This document shows, one piece after another, positions 31,967 through 39,750 of a stretch of 50,166 nucleotides of DNA. This DNA is from Nocardia vaccinii NBRC 15922 (GTDB taxonomy: Bacteria; Actinomycetota; Actinomycetes; Mycobacteriales; Mycobacteriaceae): NCBI RefSeq assembly GCF_001613305.1, contig NZ_BDCC01000040.1, positions 1-50,166 on the forward strand. Direction: 5' to 3'. Numbering within the stretch: position 1 is the first letter of the stretch; each line of letters starts with the position of its first letter. The notes beneath the pieces are model-generated. The model was not told the DNA's origin, did no database searches, and saw only the letters and a list, made by a program, of their open reading frames with translations. The translations under genes and the position numbers were made by a program.

Positions 31967-32979
31967 GCCGCGCTCCTCTCGGAATCGGTTTCGGTGGTAT
32001 CGGATTCGGCGCCGTGCCCGGTGAGCGCGAAGAACACCTCGTCCAGGCTCGGCTTGCTGACGTTGATCTCCTCGACGCGAATATCGTTGTCCCGCAACCA
32101 GATCAGCAGGTCAGCGGTGATGCTCGCATCGTGCAGCGGGGTGGTGATCCGCCCGGCTTCCGGGCTGATGCCGGTCTCGACCGGTTTGCCGGTGGAGCGG
32201 GAGAGGAACTGGTCGATCAGATCGCCTGCCTTGGTGAGCAGTTCGCGATCGGACAGGGTCAGTTGCAGGGTGGACAACCCGACCGACGCCTTCAGCTCGT
32301 CGGAGGTGCCGTCGGCGATCAATCGGCCGTGGTCGATGACCGCGATCCGGTCCGCGAGCTGATCGGCCTCGTCCAGGTATTGGGTGGTCAGCAGCACGGT
32401 CGCGCCCTCGCGGACCAGCCGCCGGATGGTCTCCCACATCTGCGCGCGGGTGCGCGGATCCAGCCCGGTGGTGGGCTCGTCCAGGAACAGCAGGGGCGGG
32501 GTCGAGATCAGGCTCGCGGCCAGATCGAGCCGGCGACGCATACCGCCGGAGAAATTCTCCAGTGGCTTGGTCGCGGCGTCGGTCAGCCCGAACTCCTCGA
32601 GCAGATCGGCCGAACGGCGCCGCGCTTCGGACCGGCTCAGCCCCAGCAGCCGGGAGAAGATGATCAAATTCTCTGTGGCGCTCAGCTTCTCGTCCACCGA
32701 CGCGTACTGTCCGGTGACGCCGATCAGCGAGCGGACCGCGGTCGGCTCGGCGACGACGTCGTGGCCGAAGATCCGGGCGCTGCCCCCGTCCGGGCGCAGC
32801 AGGGTGGCGAGCATGCGGATGGTCGTGGTCTTACCGGCTCCGTTGGGCCCGAGCACGCCGTACACGGCGCCCTGCGGCACCGCCAGGCTCACGCCGTCGA
32901 CGGCCCGCTGTTCCCCGAAGACCTTGACCAGCCCGTCCGCCTCGATAGCGAGTGCATCAGCAGGTGCGTAGGAAGTCAT
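31963..32979 (-). CDS. ABC transporter ATPase, DrrA-like
   Basis: A 338-aa cytosolic ATPase. Walker A is GPNGAGKTT, the Q-loop lies in IGVTGQYASVDEKLSATENL, the ABC signature is SGGMRRRLDLA (in place of LSGGQ), Walker B is LLFLDEPTTGLD, and the H-loop is the TTQYLDEADQLADRI region, where Gln replaces the usual H-loop His as in DrrA. A C-terminal regulatory extension of about 100 aa (LSTLQLTLSDRELLTKAGDL) is also DrrA-like. It is the first gene of a two-gene operon. A region of 11-bp-spaced TTGC repeats lies just upstream. Confidence 0.93.
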   Translation of the reverse strand: MTSYAPADALAIEADGLVKVFGEQRAVDGVSLAVPQGAVYGVLGPNGAGKTTTIRMLATLLRPDGGSARIFGHDVVAEPTAVRSLIGVTGQYASVDEKLSATENLIIFSRLLGLSRSEARRRSADLLEEFGLTDAATKPLENFSGGMRRRLDLAASLISTPPLLFLDEPTTGLDPRTRAQMWETIRRLVREGATVLLTTQYLDEADQLADRIAVIDHGRLIADGTSDELKASVGLSTLQLTLSDRELLTKAGDLIDQFLSRSTGKPVETGISPEAGRITTPLHDASITADLLIWLRDNDIRVEEINVSKPSLDEVFFALTGHGAESDTTETDSERSAA

Positions 32980-33001
32980 GGCACCACTGTGCGGAGCCGG
33001 T

Positions 33002-33041
33002 CTTGCATACCCCTTGCGTCCATATTGCGGGTGCGTGCAAG
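33002..33041. promoter_or_regulatory. Regularly spaced TTGC repeats upstream of the ABC exporter
   Basis: TTGC occurs at 33003, 33014 and 33025, exactly 11 bp apart, and TGCAA starts at 33036, again 11 bp on. The outer CTTGCA (33002-33007) and TGCAAG (33036-33041) are inverted. The array starts 23 bp upstream of the ATPase start codon. Spacing of one helical turn is typical for tandem binding of SARP/OmpR-type activators. Confidence 0.45.
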
Positions 33042-33162
33042 AGGAGGATCACGCCAACTTCCAGGCCGCGGCCCGGGTCGATTCTGGACTGACGGAGCGG
33101 GGGAGCGGAGCGAAGTGGAGGAGCGTCAGGAGGGAAGAATCGGCCCTTCGGGGGCCACGGCC

Positions 33163-33198
33163 CGCCGGAGCGAAGCGGAGGCAGATAGACACAGCTCA
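33163..33198 (-). repeat. Post-stop repeat module, copy at menE
   Basis: Read on the minus strand, the menE TGA (33198-33196) is followed by GCTGTGTCTATCT and then GCCTCCGCTTCGCTCCGGCG (33182-33163). A GGCC-hairpin lies beyond, and a degenerate second copy of the 20-mer is found at about 33102-33121. Confidence 0.8.
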
Positions 33199-34353
33199 GT
33201 GCATGGTCGAGCTCAGCAGGCGTTCGCGCAGGGCCGTGCGGTCGGGTTTGCCCGGTCCGCGCATCGGGATCTCCTCCAGCAGAGCCAGCTCGCGCGGCGC
33301 GGCCGTCGTATCGAGTTCGGCGATGACGAAATCGCGGATCTCCTCGAGCGTCGGCGTCGCACCCGGCACCGGAACCACCGCCACGGCCACGCGCTGGCCG
33401 AGGCGGTCGTCGGGCAGGCCGAGGATCACACATTCGGCGATAGCCGGATGGTGGGCCAGTACGGCCTCCACGACCTGCGGGATCACGATCAGTCCGCCGG
33501 TGGTGATGGCCTCGTCCAGACGTCCGGTGACGGTGAGCACGCCGTCGGTGAACGTGCCGGCGTCGTCGGTGCGGAACCAGCCCGGTTCGGCGAAGGCCGG
33601 GTGATCCGGGATGCCGCGATACCCCTTGGCGAGCATCACGCCGCCCAGCAGGACGCGCCCGTCCTGAATGCGCACGTTCATCCCGGTCAATGGGACTCCG
33701 TCGTAGACGCAGCCGCCGCAGGTCTCGCTCGAACCATAGGTGCGCACGACGGTGATTCCGGCGGCCTGGGCGCGTTCGAGCACCGGACGCGGGGTCGCCG
33801 CCCCGCCGACCAGGATGGCGTCCAGGGTGGCCAGGGCCGCCGCGCACACCGGATCGTCCAGGGCCTTGATCAGCTGTGTCGGGACCAGGGAGGTGTAGCG
33901 GCGCTCGCCGGTCATCCCGGCGATCGCGCTGGCGAGACCGCCGGGCAGGAATCCGTCCGAGACGTCCAGGACGGCGGGTTCGGTGCCGGCCTGGATGGCG
34001 CGCATGAGCACCTGCAGTCCGGCGATGTGGTGGGTGGGCAGCGCCAGCAGCCACTGGCCCGGTCCGCCCAGACGTTCGTGGGTCGCCTCGCCGCTTGCGC
34101 GCAGCGCGGCCGCGGTGAGCATGGCGCCCTTGGGCACGCCGGTGGTTCCGGATGTGGTCACCACCAGGGCGACGTCGTCATCGATCGGTTCGCCCGGACT
34201 CAGGGCGCTGGACAGCCGGGTGGTCTCCCGCCGGTCGCCGCCCGGTACGGGCAGCCATGCCGGACCGCTGCCCTCCAGGGCATCACGCAGATGCGGCAGG
34301 ACATCACCCACCGCGGCTCCGGTAGGCATGGGGAGGGTCCGCAGAGTGCTCAC
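33196..34353 (-). CDS. menE: o-Succinylbenzoate-CoA ligase
   Basis: MenE activates o-succinylbenzoate with ATP and CoA. The 385-aa adenylate-forming enzyme carries the phosphate loop TTSGTTGVPKGAM, the A5 motif TYGSSETCGG, the A7 aspartate region GWFRTDDAGTF, the hinge GRLDEAITTGG and the catalytic lysine in GKPDRTALRE. It is shorter than general acyl-CoA ligases, as expected for actinobacterial MenE. The start is GTG at 34353; CACCAT 7 nt upstream could be a weak leaderless -10. The stop is followed by the post-stop repeat module. Confidence 0.94.
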   Translation of the reverse strand: MSTLRTLPMPTGAAVGDVLPHLRDALEGSGPAWLPVPGGDRRETTRLSSALSPGEPIDDDVALVVTTSGTTGVPKGAMLTAAALRASGEATHERLGGPGQWLLALPTHHIAGLQVLMRAIQAGTEPAVLDVSDGFLPGGLASAIAGMTGERRYTSLVPTQLIKALDDPVCAAALATLDAILVGGAATPRPVLERAQAAGITVVRTYGSSETCGGCVYDGVPLTGMNVRIQDGRVLLGGVMLAKGYRGIPDHPAFAEPGWFRTDDAGTFTDGVLTVTGRLDEAITTGGLIVIPQVVEAVLAHHPAIAECVILGLPDDRLGQRVAVAVVPVPGATPTLEEIRDFVIAELDTTAAPRELALLEEIPMRGPGKPDRTALRERLLSSTMH

Positions 34354-34418
34354 GTTCGCGATGGTGTCATGTCGGGGCCGACGACCCGGTTACGGGTCCC
34401 CGCCTCCCTTCGGTCAAC

Positions 34419-34577
34419 TCAGGGGTCGAGGGGTCTTTCGGACGTCGGTGTCGCCAGTGGCCGACCACCGGCCTCGAGCCGGGAGGTCACTCGTGCGATA
34501 TCGTCCTCGCCCGGCAGCTCTTTGGCAACTCGGCCGATCGCGTCCTCGATCTCGCGCCGGGCGGAACGATCAGTCCT
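34419..34577 (-). pseudogene. Coding-looking small frame without a start codon
   Basis: A minus-strand frame reads TDRSARREIEDAIGRVAKEL, then PGEDDIARVTSRLEAGGRPL and a short Pro-rich end, stopping with TGA at 34419-34421. It has the composition of a real helical protein. It overlaps the glyoxalase stop in the way of a coupled gene, but the codon where ATG is expected (34575-34577) is AGG. It may be a gene that lost its start, a sequencing error, or chance. Confidence 0.35.
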
Positions 34578-34965
34578 CGGGTGGTCGGCTGTCGCGGCGC
34601 AGTGGGTGGTTCGCGGGCACCTCGACGAGCACGATCGGTACGTCGTCCGGATCGTGCAACCACATCTCGATCAGACCCCACGGTTCGCGCACCGGTTCAC
34701 GGTCCAGCGCGACACCTCGTGCGGCCAGCGCGGCCGCCGTCTGGTCCGCATCGCGGACCTGCAACCACAGCGCCCCGGCGAACCCGGTCCGCGCATCCGC
34801 GGCCCGCGCGTGCCCGGCCACCTCGATCAACGACTGCCCCGCGAAGAACACCGTCCCGCCCGGATACTCCCGCGCGATCGCCAACTCCAGCCCGTCCCGA
34901 TAGAACCGCACCGTTCGCTCGTAATCCACCGGCCGCAGAATGACCCGACTGCTCAGTATGTCCAC
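34570..34965 (-). CDS. Glyoxalase/VOC-superfamily protein, Rv0546c-like by position
   Basis: A 131-aa single-domain VOC protein: ILRPVDYERTVRFYRDGLEL gives the first beta-alpha-beta module, GALWLQVRDADQTAAALAAR the second, and the end WGLIEMWLHDPDDVPIVLVE closes the metal-site strand with Glu. Rv0546c, a glyoxalase-like gene, lies between menE and menB in mycobacteria. The GTG at 34965 is preceded by TACGCT at 7 nt, suggesting a leaderless mRNA. The substrate is unknown. Confidence 0.88.
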   Translation of the reverse strand: MDILSSRVILRPVDYERTVRFYRDGLELAIAREYPGGTVFFAGQSLIEVAGHARAADARTGFAGALWLQVRDADQTAAALAARGVALDREPVREPWGLIEMWLHDPDDVPIVLVEVPANHPLRRDSRPPED

Positions 34966-34972
34966 CCCATCG

Positions 34973-34978
34973 AGCGTA
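34973..34978 (-). promoter_or_regulatory. Leaderless -10 element of the glyoxalase gene
   Basis: The minus strand reads TACGCT, 7 nt, then GTG at 34965. Confidence 0.45.
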
Positions 34979-35088
34979 AGGGCGACCTGCCCGGCGCGAC
35001 TCGCGTTTCGCCCTCGCCCGGCAGCGATCCGCGGCAGGTGTCGGCGGGTGCGGCCCGCGGCGCGGTGGCGCGGGGGCAAGATGGCGAT

Positions 35089-35979
35089 GTGTTCAATGCG
35101 AAGCTGTGGGAGCCCGTGCAGGGGTTCGAGGATCTGACCGACATCACGTATCACCGGCATATCGAGCAGGGAACCGTGCGGGTGGCGTTCGACCGGCCCG
35201 AGGTGCGCAACGCTTTTCGGCCGCACACCGTGGACGAGCTGTATCGGGCGCTGGACCACGCGCGGATGACCTCGGACGTGGGTGCGGTGCTGCTGACCGG
35301 CAACGGGCCGAGCCCCAAGGACGGCGGGTGGGCGTTCTGTTCGGGTGGGGATCAGCGGATTCGGGGGCGTAGCGGGTATCAGTACGCGTCGGGGGAGACC
35401 GCGGAGACCGTGGACAAGGCGCGGGCCGGGCGGTTGCACATCCTGGAGGTGCAGCGGCTGATCCGGTTCATGCCGAAGGTGGTCATCGCGCTGGTGAACG
35501 GGTGGGCCGCGGGCGGTGGGCACAGTCTGCACGTGGTGTGCGATCTGACCCTGGCCAGCCGCGAGCACGCCCGGTTCAAGCAGACCGACGCGGACGTGGG
35601 CAGTTTCGACGCCGGATACGGCAGTGCGTACCTGGCGAAGATGGTGGGGCAGAAGTTCGCGCGGGAGATCTTCTTCCTGGGCCGGCCATATACCGCGGAG
35701 GAGATGCATCACATGGGTGCGGTCAACGCGGTGGTCGATCACGACCGGCTCGAGGACGAGGCGCTGGAGTGGACCGAGCGGATTCTCGGCAAGTCGCCAC
35801 AGGCGCAGCGGATGTTGAAGTACGCGTTCAACCTGACCGATGACGGTCTGGTCGGCCAGCAGTTGTTCGCCGGCGAGGCCACCCGGCTGGGGTACATGAC
35901 CGACGAGGCCGTCGAGGGTCGCGACGCCTTCCTGGAGAAGCGCGCGCCCGACTGGTCCCCGTATCCCTGGTACTTCTGA
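35089..35979 (+). CDS. menB: 1,4-dihydroxy-2-naphthoyl-CoA synthase
   Basis: MenB, a crotonase-fold enzyme, cyclises o-succinylbenzoyl-CoA by Dieckmann condensation. The 296-aa protein has the oxyanion-hole segments FCSGGDQRIRGRSGYQY and VNGWAAGGGHSLHVVCDLTL and the catalytic region FKQTDADVGSFDAGYGSAYL. The Asp in QTDADVG is the feature of the bicarbonate-independent type, also seen in M. tuberculosis MenB. The C-terminus ends RAPDWSPYPWYF. I chose the GTG at 35089 because homology begins there; CAAGAT 6 nt upstream could serve as a weak leaderless -10. Confidence 0.94.
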   Translation: MFNAKLWEPVQGFEDLTDITYHRHIEQGTVRVAFDRPEVRNAFRPHTVDELYRALDHARMTSDVGAVLLTGNGPSPKDGGWAFCSGGDQRIRGRSGYQYASGETAETVDKARAGRLHILEVQRLIRFMPKVVIALVNGWAAGGGHSLHVVCDLTLASREHARFKQTDADVGSFDAGYGSAYLAKMVGQKFAREIFFLGRPYTAEEMHHMGAVNAVVDHDRLEDEALEWTERILGKSPQAQRMLKYAFNLTDDGLVGQQLFAGEATRLGYMTDEAVEGRDAFLEKRAPDWSPYPWYF

Positions 35980-36051
35980 AACCCCAGTTCAGCGCCCTGT
36001 CTGAAATATCACCTACCGGCCAGTTCGATTGGACGGTGTAAGAAGGCGAGC

Positions 36052-36057
36052 TACCGT
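36052..36057 (+). promoter_or_regulatory. Leaderless -10 element of the thioesterase gene
   Basis: TACCGT, 6 nt, then ATG at 36064. Confidence 0.5.
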
Positions 36058-36063
36058 GCAGAT

Positions 36064-36720
36064 ATGAGTGAACGCACCGAGCCGTTGATCGACCGGAGTG
36101 CGATCGATACGGATCGTTACGCCGAGCACGGCGGATTTCCCAAGGTCGCCGAGGCCGAGCCGGGCCCGAACTTCGCGCCGTTCGTGGACGCCATGCGTAC
36201 ACTGCAGGATCTCGCGGTCTCGGTGGACTGCCCGGACGAGGTGTTCGGCGAGGCCCTCGAGCGAGTGCGTCGACTCAACGATCTGCTCGAGCCGTATCGC
36301 GCGCCGGAAACCGTCGGCCCGGCCGGGCGGGTCAGCACATTGCCAGGACGGGGAAGTCTGCTCATGCCGCCGTGGCAGATCGTCGCGGCGGGGCCGACCG
36401 GCGTGTCGATGCGCGGCGAATTCCGTCGCTATCACCTCGGCGGCAACAGCGCCGTACACGGCGGCGTACTGCCGCTGCTGTTCGACGACCTGTTCGGCTC
36501 GCTCGTGCACTATGCCGGACGGCCGATCAGCCGCACGGCGTTTCTGCACGTCAATTACCGCAAGGTCACGCCGCTGCACACTCCGCTGAAGGTCGAGGGC
36601 ACGATCGATCGGGTCGAGGGACGCAAGAGTTTCGTCAGCGCGCGGCTGCGCGACGAAGCCGATAACCTGCTCGCGGAATGTGAAGGGCTGATGGTGCAAT
36701 TGCTGCCCTGGCAGCCATAG
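36064..36720 (+). CDS. PaaI-like hotdog-fold thioesterase
   Basis: A 218-aa protein. The hotdog domain occupies about residues 105-215: RRYHLGGNSAVHGGVLPLLF contains the HGG-type active-site loop and the Asp of the following helix (FDDLFGSLVHYA), and TAFLHVNYRKVTPLHTPLKV and RKSFVSARLRDEADNLLAEC complete the sheet. About 100 N-terminal residues precede it. It probably hydrolyses an acyl-CoA. Its place between menB and menD invites the idea of DHNA-CoA thioesterase activity, which the window otherwise lacks, but position is the only evidence. Confidence 0.88.
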   Translation: MSERTEPLIDRSAIDTDRYAEHGGFPKVAEAEPGPNFAPFVDAMRTLQDLAVSVDCPDEVFGEALERVRRLNDLLEPYRAPETVGPAGRVSTLPGRGSLLMPPWQIVAAGPTGVSMRGEFRRYHLGGNSAVHGGVLPLLFDDLFGSLVHYAGRPISRTAFLHVNYRKVTPLHTPLKVEGTIDRVEGRKSFVSARLRDEADNLLAECEGLMVQLLPWQP

Positions 36721-36806
36721 TTGGTGCAGGACAGTGTGCCTGGAACGTCCGGTGCGTATAGTTGCGTGCGCTCGCTCATCGAAAATCAATCCGGAGGAAC
36801 CTGAAA

Positions 36807-37253
36807 GTGGTTGCAGCACTGTCTGAATCCCTGCTCGACGACGCCAAGCGTCCGGCATTCCTGGCCGACGCCAAAGAGGTGCTGGACGCAGAGGTGTCGG
36901 ATAAGGGTGGCGCCTCGGGCCTCGCCGTCAAGGGCGGATACGCCGCGGTGAAGAAGGTCAGCCCGACGATCGTCTCGGATGCGCTGGAATCGTTCGTGCC
37001 CAAGTTCGTCGAGAAGCTCGAGCCGTACTGGGCCGAATTCCAGGGCAACGGCGGCGGCAGCTTTGCCGATCTGCTCGTCGCCAAGCAGGACGAGGTCTCC
37101 GAGGCACTGCTGGCAGTGACCGACGCGCGGGCCGAGAGCTCTTCGCGTCCGGCGCTGCAGAAGGTCTACTCCTCGCTGCGGTCCTCGGCCAAGAAGAATG
37201 TCGCCGAGGCGCTTCCGCGGGTCGGCGACCTGGTTCAGCGTCACGCTGGCTGA
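36807..37253 (+). CDS. Conserved actinobacterial protein of unknown function (DUF6918-like)
   Basis: A 148-aa soluble, helix-rich acidic-amphipathic protein with no signal peptide or Cys. The segments LLDDAKRPAFLADAKEVLDA, VKGGYAAVKKVSPTIVSDAL and DLLVAKQDEVSEALLAVTDA suggest a helical bundle; the assignment to DUF6918 is from memory and tentative. The GTG start has GGAGGA 8 nt upstream, one of the better ribosome-binding sites in the window, and TATAGT at 36757-36762 may be its -10. A hairpin follows the stop. Confidence 0.85.
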   Translation: MVAALSESLLDDAKRPAFLADAKEVLDAEVSDKGGASGLAVKGGYAAVKKVSPTIVSDALESFVPKFVEKLEPYWAEFQGNGGGSFADLLVAKQDEVSEALLAVTDARAESSSRPALQKVYSSLRSSAKKNVAEALPRVGDLVQRHAG

Positions 37254-37262
37254 TCGGCGCAC

Positions 37263-37297
37263 AGCCTTCGGTGTCCGCCCCCGGCGGCCCGAAGGCT
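37263..37297. terminator. Hairpin before menD
   Basis: AGCCTTCGG (37263-37271) pairs with CCGAAGGCT (37289-37297), 9 bp, 9 nt after the preceding stop codon. Confidence 0.55.
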
Positions 37298-37350
37298 CCT
37301 CCCTGGTCCGCTGTGAGCGGGTCCACGCACCACGACGGGGAACAGTCTGA

Positions 37351-37356
37351 CAGGCT
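37351..37356 (+). promoter_or_regulatory. Probable leaderless -10 element of menD
   Basis: CAGGCT, then GGGGGT, then GTG at 37363, identical over 14 bases (AGGCTGGGGGTGTG) to the DUF4229 start. CANNNT is a weaker -10 than TANNNT. Confidence 0.45.
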
Positions 37357-37362
37357 GGGGGT

Positions 37363-38988
37363 GTGAATCCTTCGACAGCGCAGGCCCAGGTCGTCGTCGA
37401 CGAATTGGCACGCGGTGGCGTGCGGGACGTCGTGCTGTGTCCGGGCTCGCGCAATGCGCCCCTGGCTTTCGCTCTGCAGGCCGCCGATGCGGCGGGTCGG
37501 CTGCGGCTGCACATGCGCATCGACGAACGCACCGCCGGATTCCTGGCGATCGGCTTGGCGGTGGCCAGTGGCCGTCCCGTGCCGGTGGTGATGACCTCGG
37601 GAACCGCGGTCGCAAATCTGGGCCCGGCCGTGTTGGAGGCCAATTACGCGCGGCAGCCGCTGATCGTGCTCAGCGCCAACCGTCCCTACGAGATGCTGGG
37701 CAGCGGTGCCAATCAGACCGTCGAGCAGTTCGGCCTGTTCGGCTCGCAGGTGCGGTTGTCGAACAGTCTGGGGCTGGCCGAGCAGGAGGACGGCTATCGG
37801 CGGCAGAACAGTATCTGGCGGGCGGCGGTGTGCCGGGTTCTGGCCGCGGCGCGCGGTACTCGTTCGGGCAACGCCGGCCCGGTGCAGCTCGATATTCCGC
37901 TGCGGGAGCCGCTGGTGCCCGATCTCGCGCCGGGTGAACTCGTCCCGCCCGGTCGTCCCGACGGGTCCGCTTGGACGGCAACGCAATACGCGACACTCGA
38001 CGTTCCGCTGGAACTCGATCTGACCCCGGACACCGTGGTCGTCTCGGGGCACGGCGCGGGTCTTCGGCCCGAACTGGCCGACCTGCCGACCGTGGCGGAA
38101 CCGACCGCCCCGCGGCATGGTCCGGCTCTGCATCCGCTGGCGTTGCCGTTGCTGAAGCCGCGTCAGGCGATCATCACCGGGCGACCGACCCTGCATCGGC
38201 AGGTGTCGCGGGTGCTCGCCGATCCGGAGGTCGAGGTGTTCGCGTTGACCACGGGTCCGCGCTGGCCCGATGTGTCCGGCAATGTGATCGGCACCGGAAC
38301 CCGCGCCGTCACGCGCGGCGCACCCGATCCGGCATGGCTCGAACGCTGCCGAACCTTGAACGCCAAGGCCTCCGGCGTCGTGCGCGACGAGTTGGCCCGC
38401 CATCCCAAGCCGACGGGCCTGCACGTGGCCGCCGTCGTGATGGACGGTCTGACCGAGGGCGATCAGCTCCTGCTGGGCGCGTCGAATCCGGTGCGGGACG
38501 CCGCACTGGTCTCCTATCCGCGGCCCGGGATCACAGTGATGTCCAATCGCGGCGTCGCGGGTATCGACGGCACGGTGTCGACCGCGGTCGGCGCGGCGCT
38601 GAGCCATCCGGGCCGCACGATCGCCCTGATCGGCGATCTGACCTTCCTGCACGATGCGTCGGGCCTGCTCATCGGTCCCGGCGAACCCCGTCCGGAAGAC
38701 CTCACCATCGTGGTCGCCAACGACGACGGCGGCGGCATCTTCGAACTCCTCGAGCAGGGCGACCCGCAGTACGCGGGCGTCTTCGAGCGCGTCTTCGGCA
38801 CGCCGCACGGCATGGACCTGGCGGCCATGTGCGCGGCTTATCGCGTCCCGCATCGCCAGGTCGATCCAGCCGAACTCGCGGTGGAGCTGACCAGGCACGC
38901 ACACGGGATGCGGGTGCTCGAGGTGGCTACCGAACGGTCGAGTCTGCGGGAGCTGCACGCGACCGTGCGGTCGGGTATCGACGGCTAG
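37363..38988 (+). CDS. menD: SEPHCHC synthase (2-succinyl-5-enolpyruvyl-6-hydroxy-3-cyclohexene-1-carboxylate synthase)
   Basis: MenD is a thiamine-diphosphate enzyme joining isochorismate and 2-oxoglutarate. The 541-aa protein shows the N-terminal VLCPGSRNAPLAFAL and RIDERTAGFLAIGLA (the cofactor-activating Glu), TSGTAVANLGPAVLEANYAR, and the C-terminal ThDP/Mg motif IGDLTFLHDASGLLIG with the downstream NDDGGGIFELLEQ. No membrane segments occur. The GTG start follows the leaderless-type box. It is convergent with the small acidic gene, with an 8-bp gap. Confidence 0.95.
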   Translation: MNPSTAQAQVVVDELARGGVRDVVLCPGSRNAPLAFALQAADAAGRLRLHMRIDERTAGFLAIGLAVASGRPVPVVMTSGTAVANLGPAVLEANYARQPLIVLSANRPYEMLGSGANQTVEQFGLFGSQVRLSNSLGLAEQEDGYRRQNSIWRAAVCRVLAAARGTRSGNAGPVQLDIPLREPLVPDLAPGELVPPGRPDGSAWTATQYATLDVPLELDLTPDTVVVSGHGAGLRPELADLPTVAEPTAPRHGPALHPLALPLLKPRQAIITGRPTLHRQVSRVLADPEVEVFALTTGPRWPDVSGNVIGTGTRAVTRGAPDPAWLERCRTLNAKASGVVRDELARHPKPTGLHVAAVVMDGLTEGDQLLLGASNPVRDAALVSYPRPGITVMSNRGVAGIDGTVSTAVGAALSHPGRTIALIGDLTFLHDASGLLIGPGEPRPEDLTIVVANDDGGGIFELLEQGDPQYAGVFERVFGTPHGMDLAAMCAAYRVPHRQVDPAELAVELTRHAHGMRVLEVATERSSLRELHATVRSGIDG

Positions 38989-38996
38989 ACGCGCGG

Positions 38997-39206
38997 TCAG
39001 TACTCGCTGTCGGATTCCTCCGCGTAGTCGTCGTCGAGCGGGACCTCGAGGGTCTGCTCGATGACGTCGGCCTCGGCCGCCTCGCGGTCGGCTGTGGTCG
39101 GAGGAAATTCGGGCGCGGACTCGTCATCCTCGAGATACGCCGGGGCGGACTGCTCGGCGAGATCGGCTTCGGGAACGTCGTCGATGGCGGCGATGTGATC
39201 GGTCAT
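38997..39206 (-). CDS. Small acidic protein of unknown function
   Basis: A 69-aa, very acidic protein (many Asp/Glu, for example YLEDDESAPEFPPTTADREA and LDDDYAEESDSEY) with almost no basic residues, so probably disordered. The ATG at 39206 has AGGAG 7 nt upstream, which supports it as a real gene. Upstream lies the 12-bp palindrome CCGCAATTGCGG (39238-39249) next to a GGGCG/CGCCC hairpin, a possible operator. It might mimic nucleic acid or bind a basic partner, but this is only inference. Confidence 0.7.
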   Translation of the reverse strand: MTDHIAAIDDVPEADLAEQSAPAYLEDDESAPEFPPTTADREAAEADVIEQTLEVPLDDDYAEESDSEY

Positions 39207-39356
39207 CGGGTGCTCCTGTCCGTCGTGGGCGGTTCGCCCGCAATTGCGGTACCTTCGAGAATCCTCCGTTCGGGAGAGGCTGGCAACCTGTCGGCGATCC
39301 GGCGTGGCCCGCGCTCGGCCGTCTTCCGTCTGGTCGGGACGATTTCCGAGGGCCCG

Positions 39357-39590
39357 TCATTCGCCCGGCATCGGTCCCGCCTCGGCCGGGTATTCCACCA
39401 GTGCGAGCGTGCGCCCGGCCATGAACCGAGCCGTCCGCACCGGCACGCCGGTGCGGGTCACCTCGCTGACCTCGACCACGCCGCGCGCGATCCGCACCTC
39501 GACCCGCCGACCCGCCCGGGTGGCGGCCACCTCGTAGTTGCGAGAACCGCCGCCGATATCCACGACGATCTCCACGCGATCACCCTTCAT
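39357..39590 (-). CDS. Small conserved beta-rich protein of unknown function
   Basis: A 77-aa product reading VEIVVDIGGGSRNYEVAATR, AGRRVEVRIARGVVEVSEVT, RTGVPVRTARFMAGRTLALV and a short tail. Alternating hydrophobic and charged residues point to a small beta-sheet domain. The ATG at 39590 has GGAGG touching it, which is too close. The GTG at 39575 (start VEIVV) has GAAGGG 7 nt upstream and may be the true start. The function is unknown. Confidence 0.65.
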   Translation of the reverse strand: MKGDRVEIVVDIGGGSRNYEVAATRAGRRVEVRIARGVVEVSEVTRTGVPVRTARFMAGRTLALVEYPAEAGPMPGE

Positions 39591-39750
39591 CCTCCAATTC
39601 TCCTCGCTACCAGGGTGTTCCGTGCTAACGAGTGTGTTGCGGGATGGTGTTGCACGCACATTCACGCACGCGCCGATGAATTCGGTGGAGTCGGTTCGTC
39701 TGTACTTTCGAGGGCCCGGCGCGTCCGGGCCGCCGCACGCGAGGAGAGCC

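Noticed and set aside
31948..35088. Very long plus-strand open frame running into menB
   Set aside because: It is antisense to the ABC exporter and menE and only becomes a real protein at the menB GTG (35089).
36958..38958. Minus-strand open frame opposite menD
   Set aside because: Low-complexity antisense translation; menD is unambiguous.
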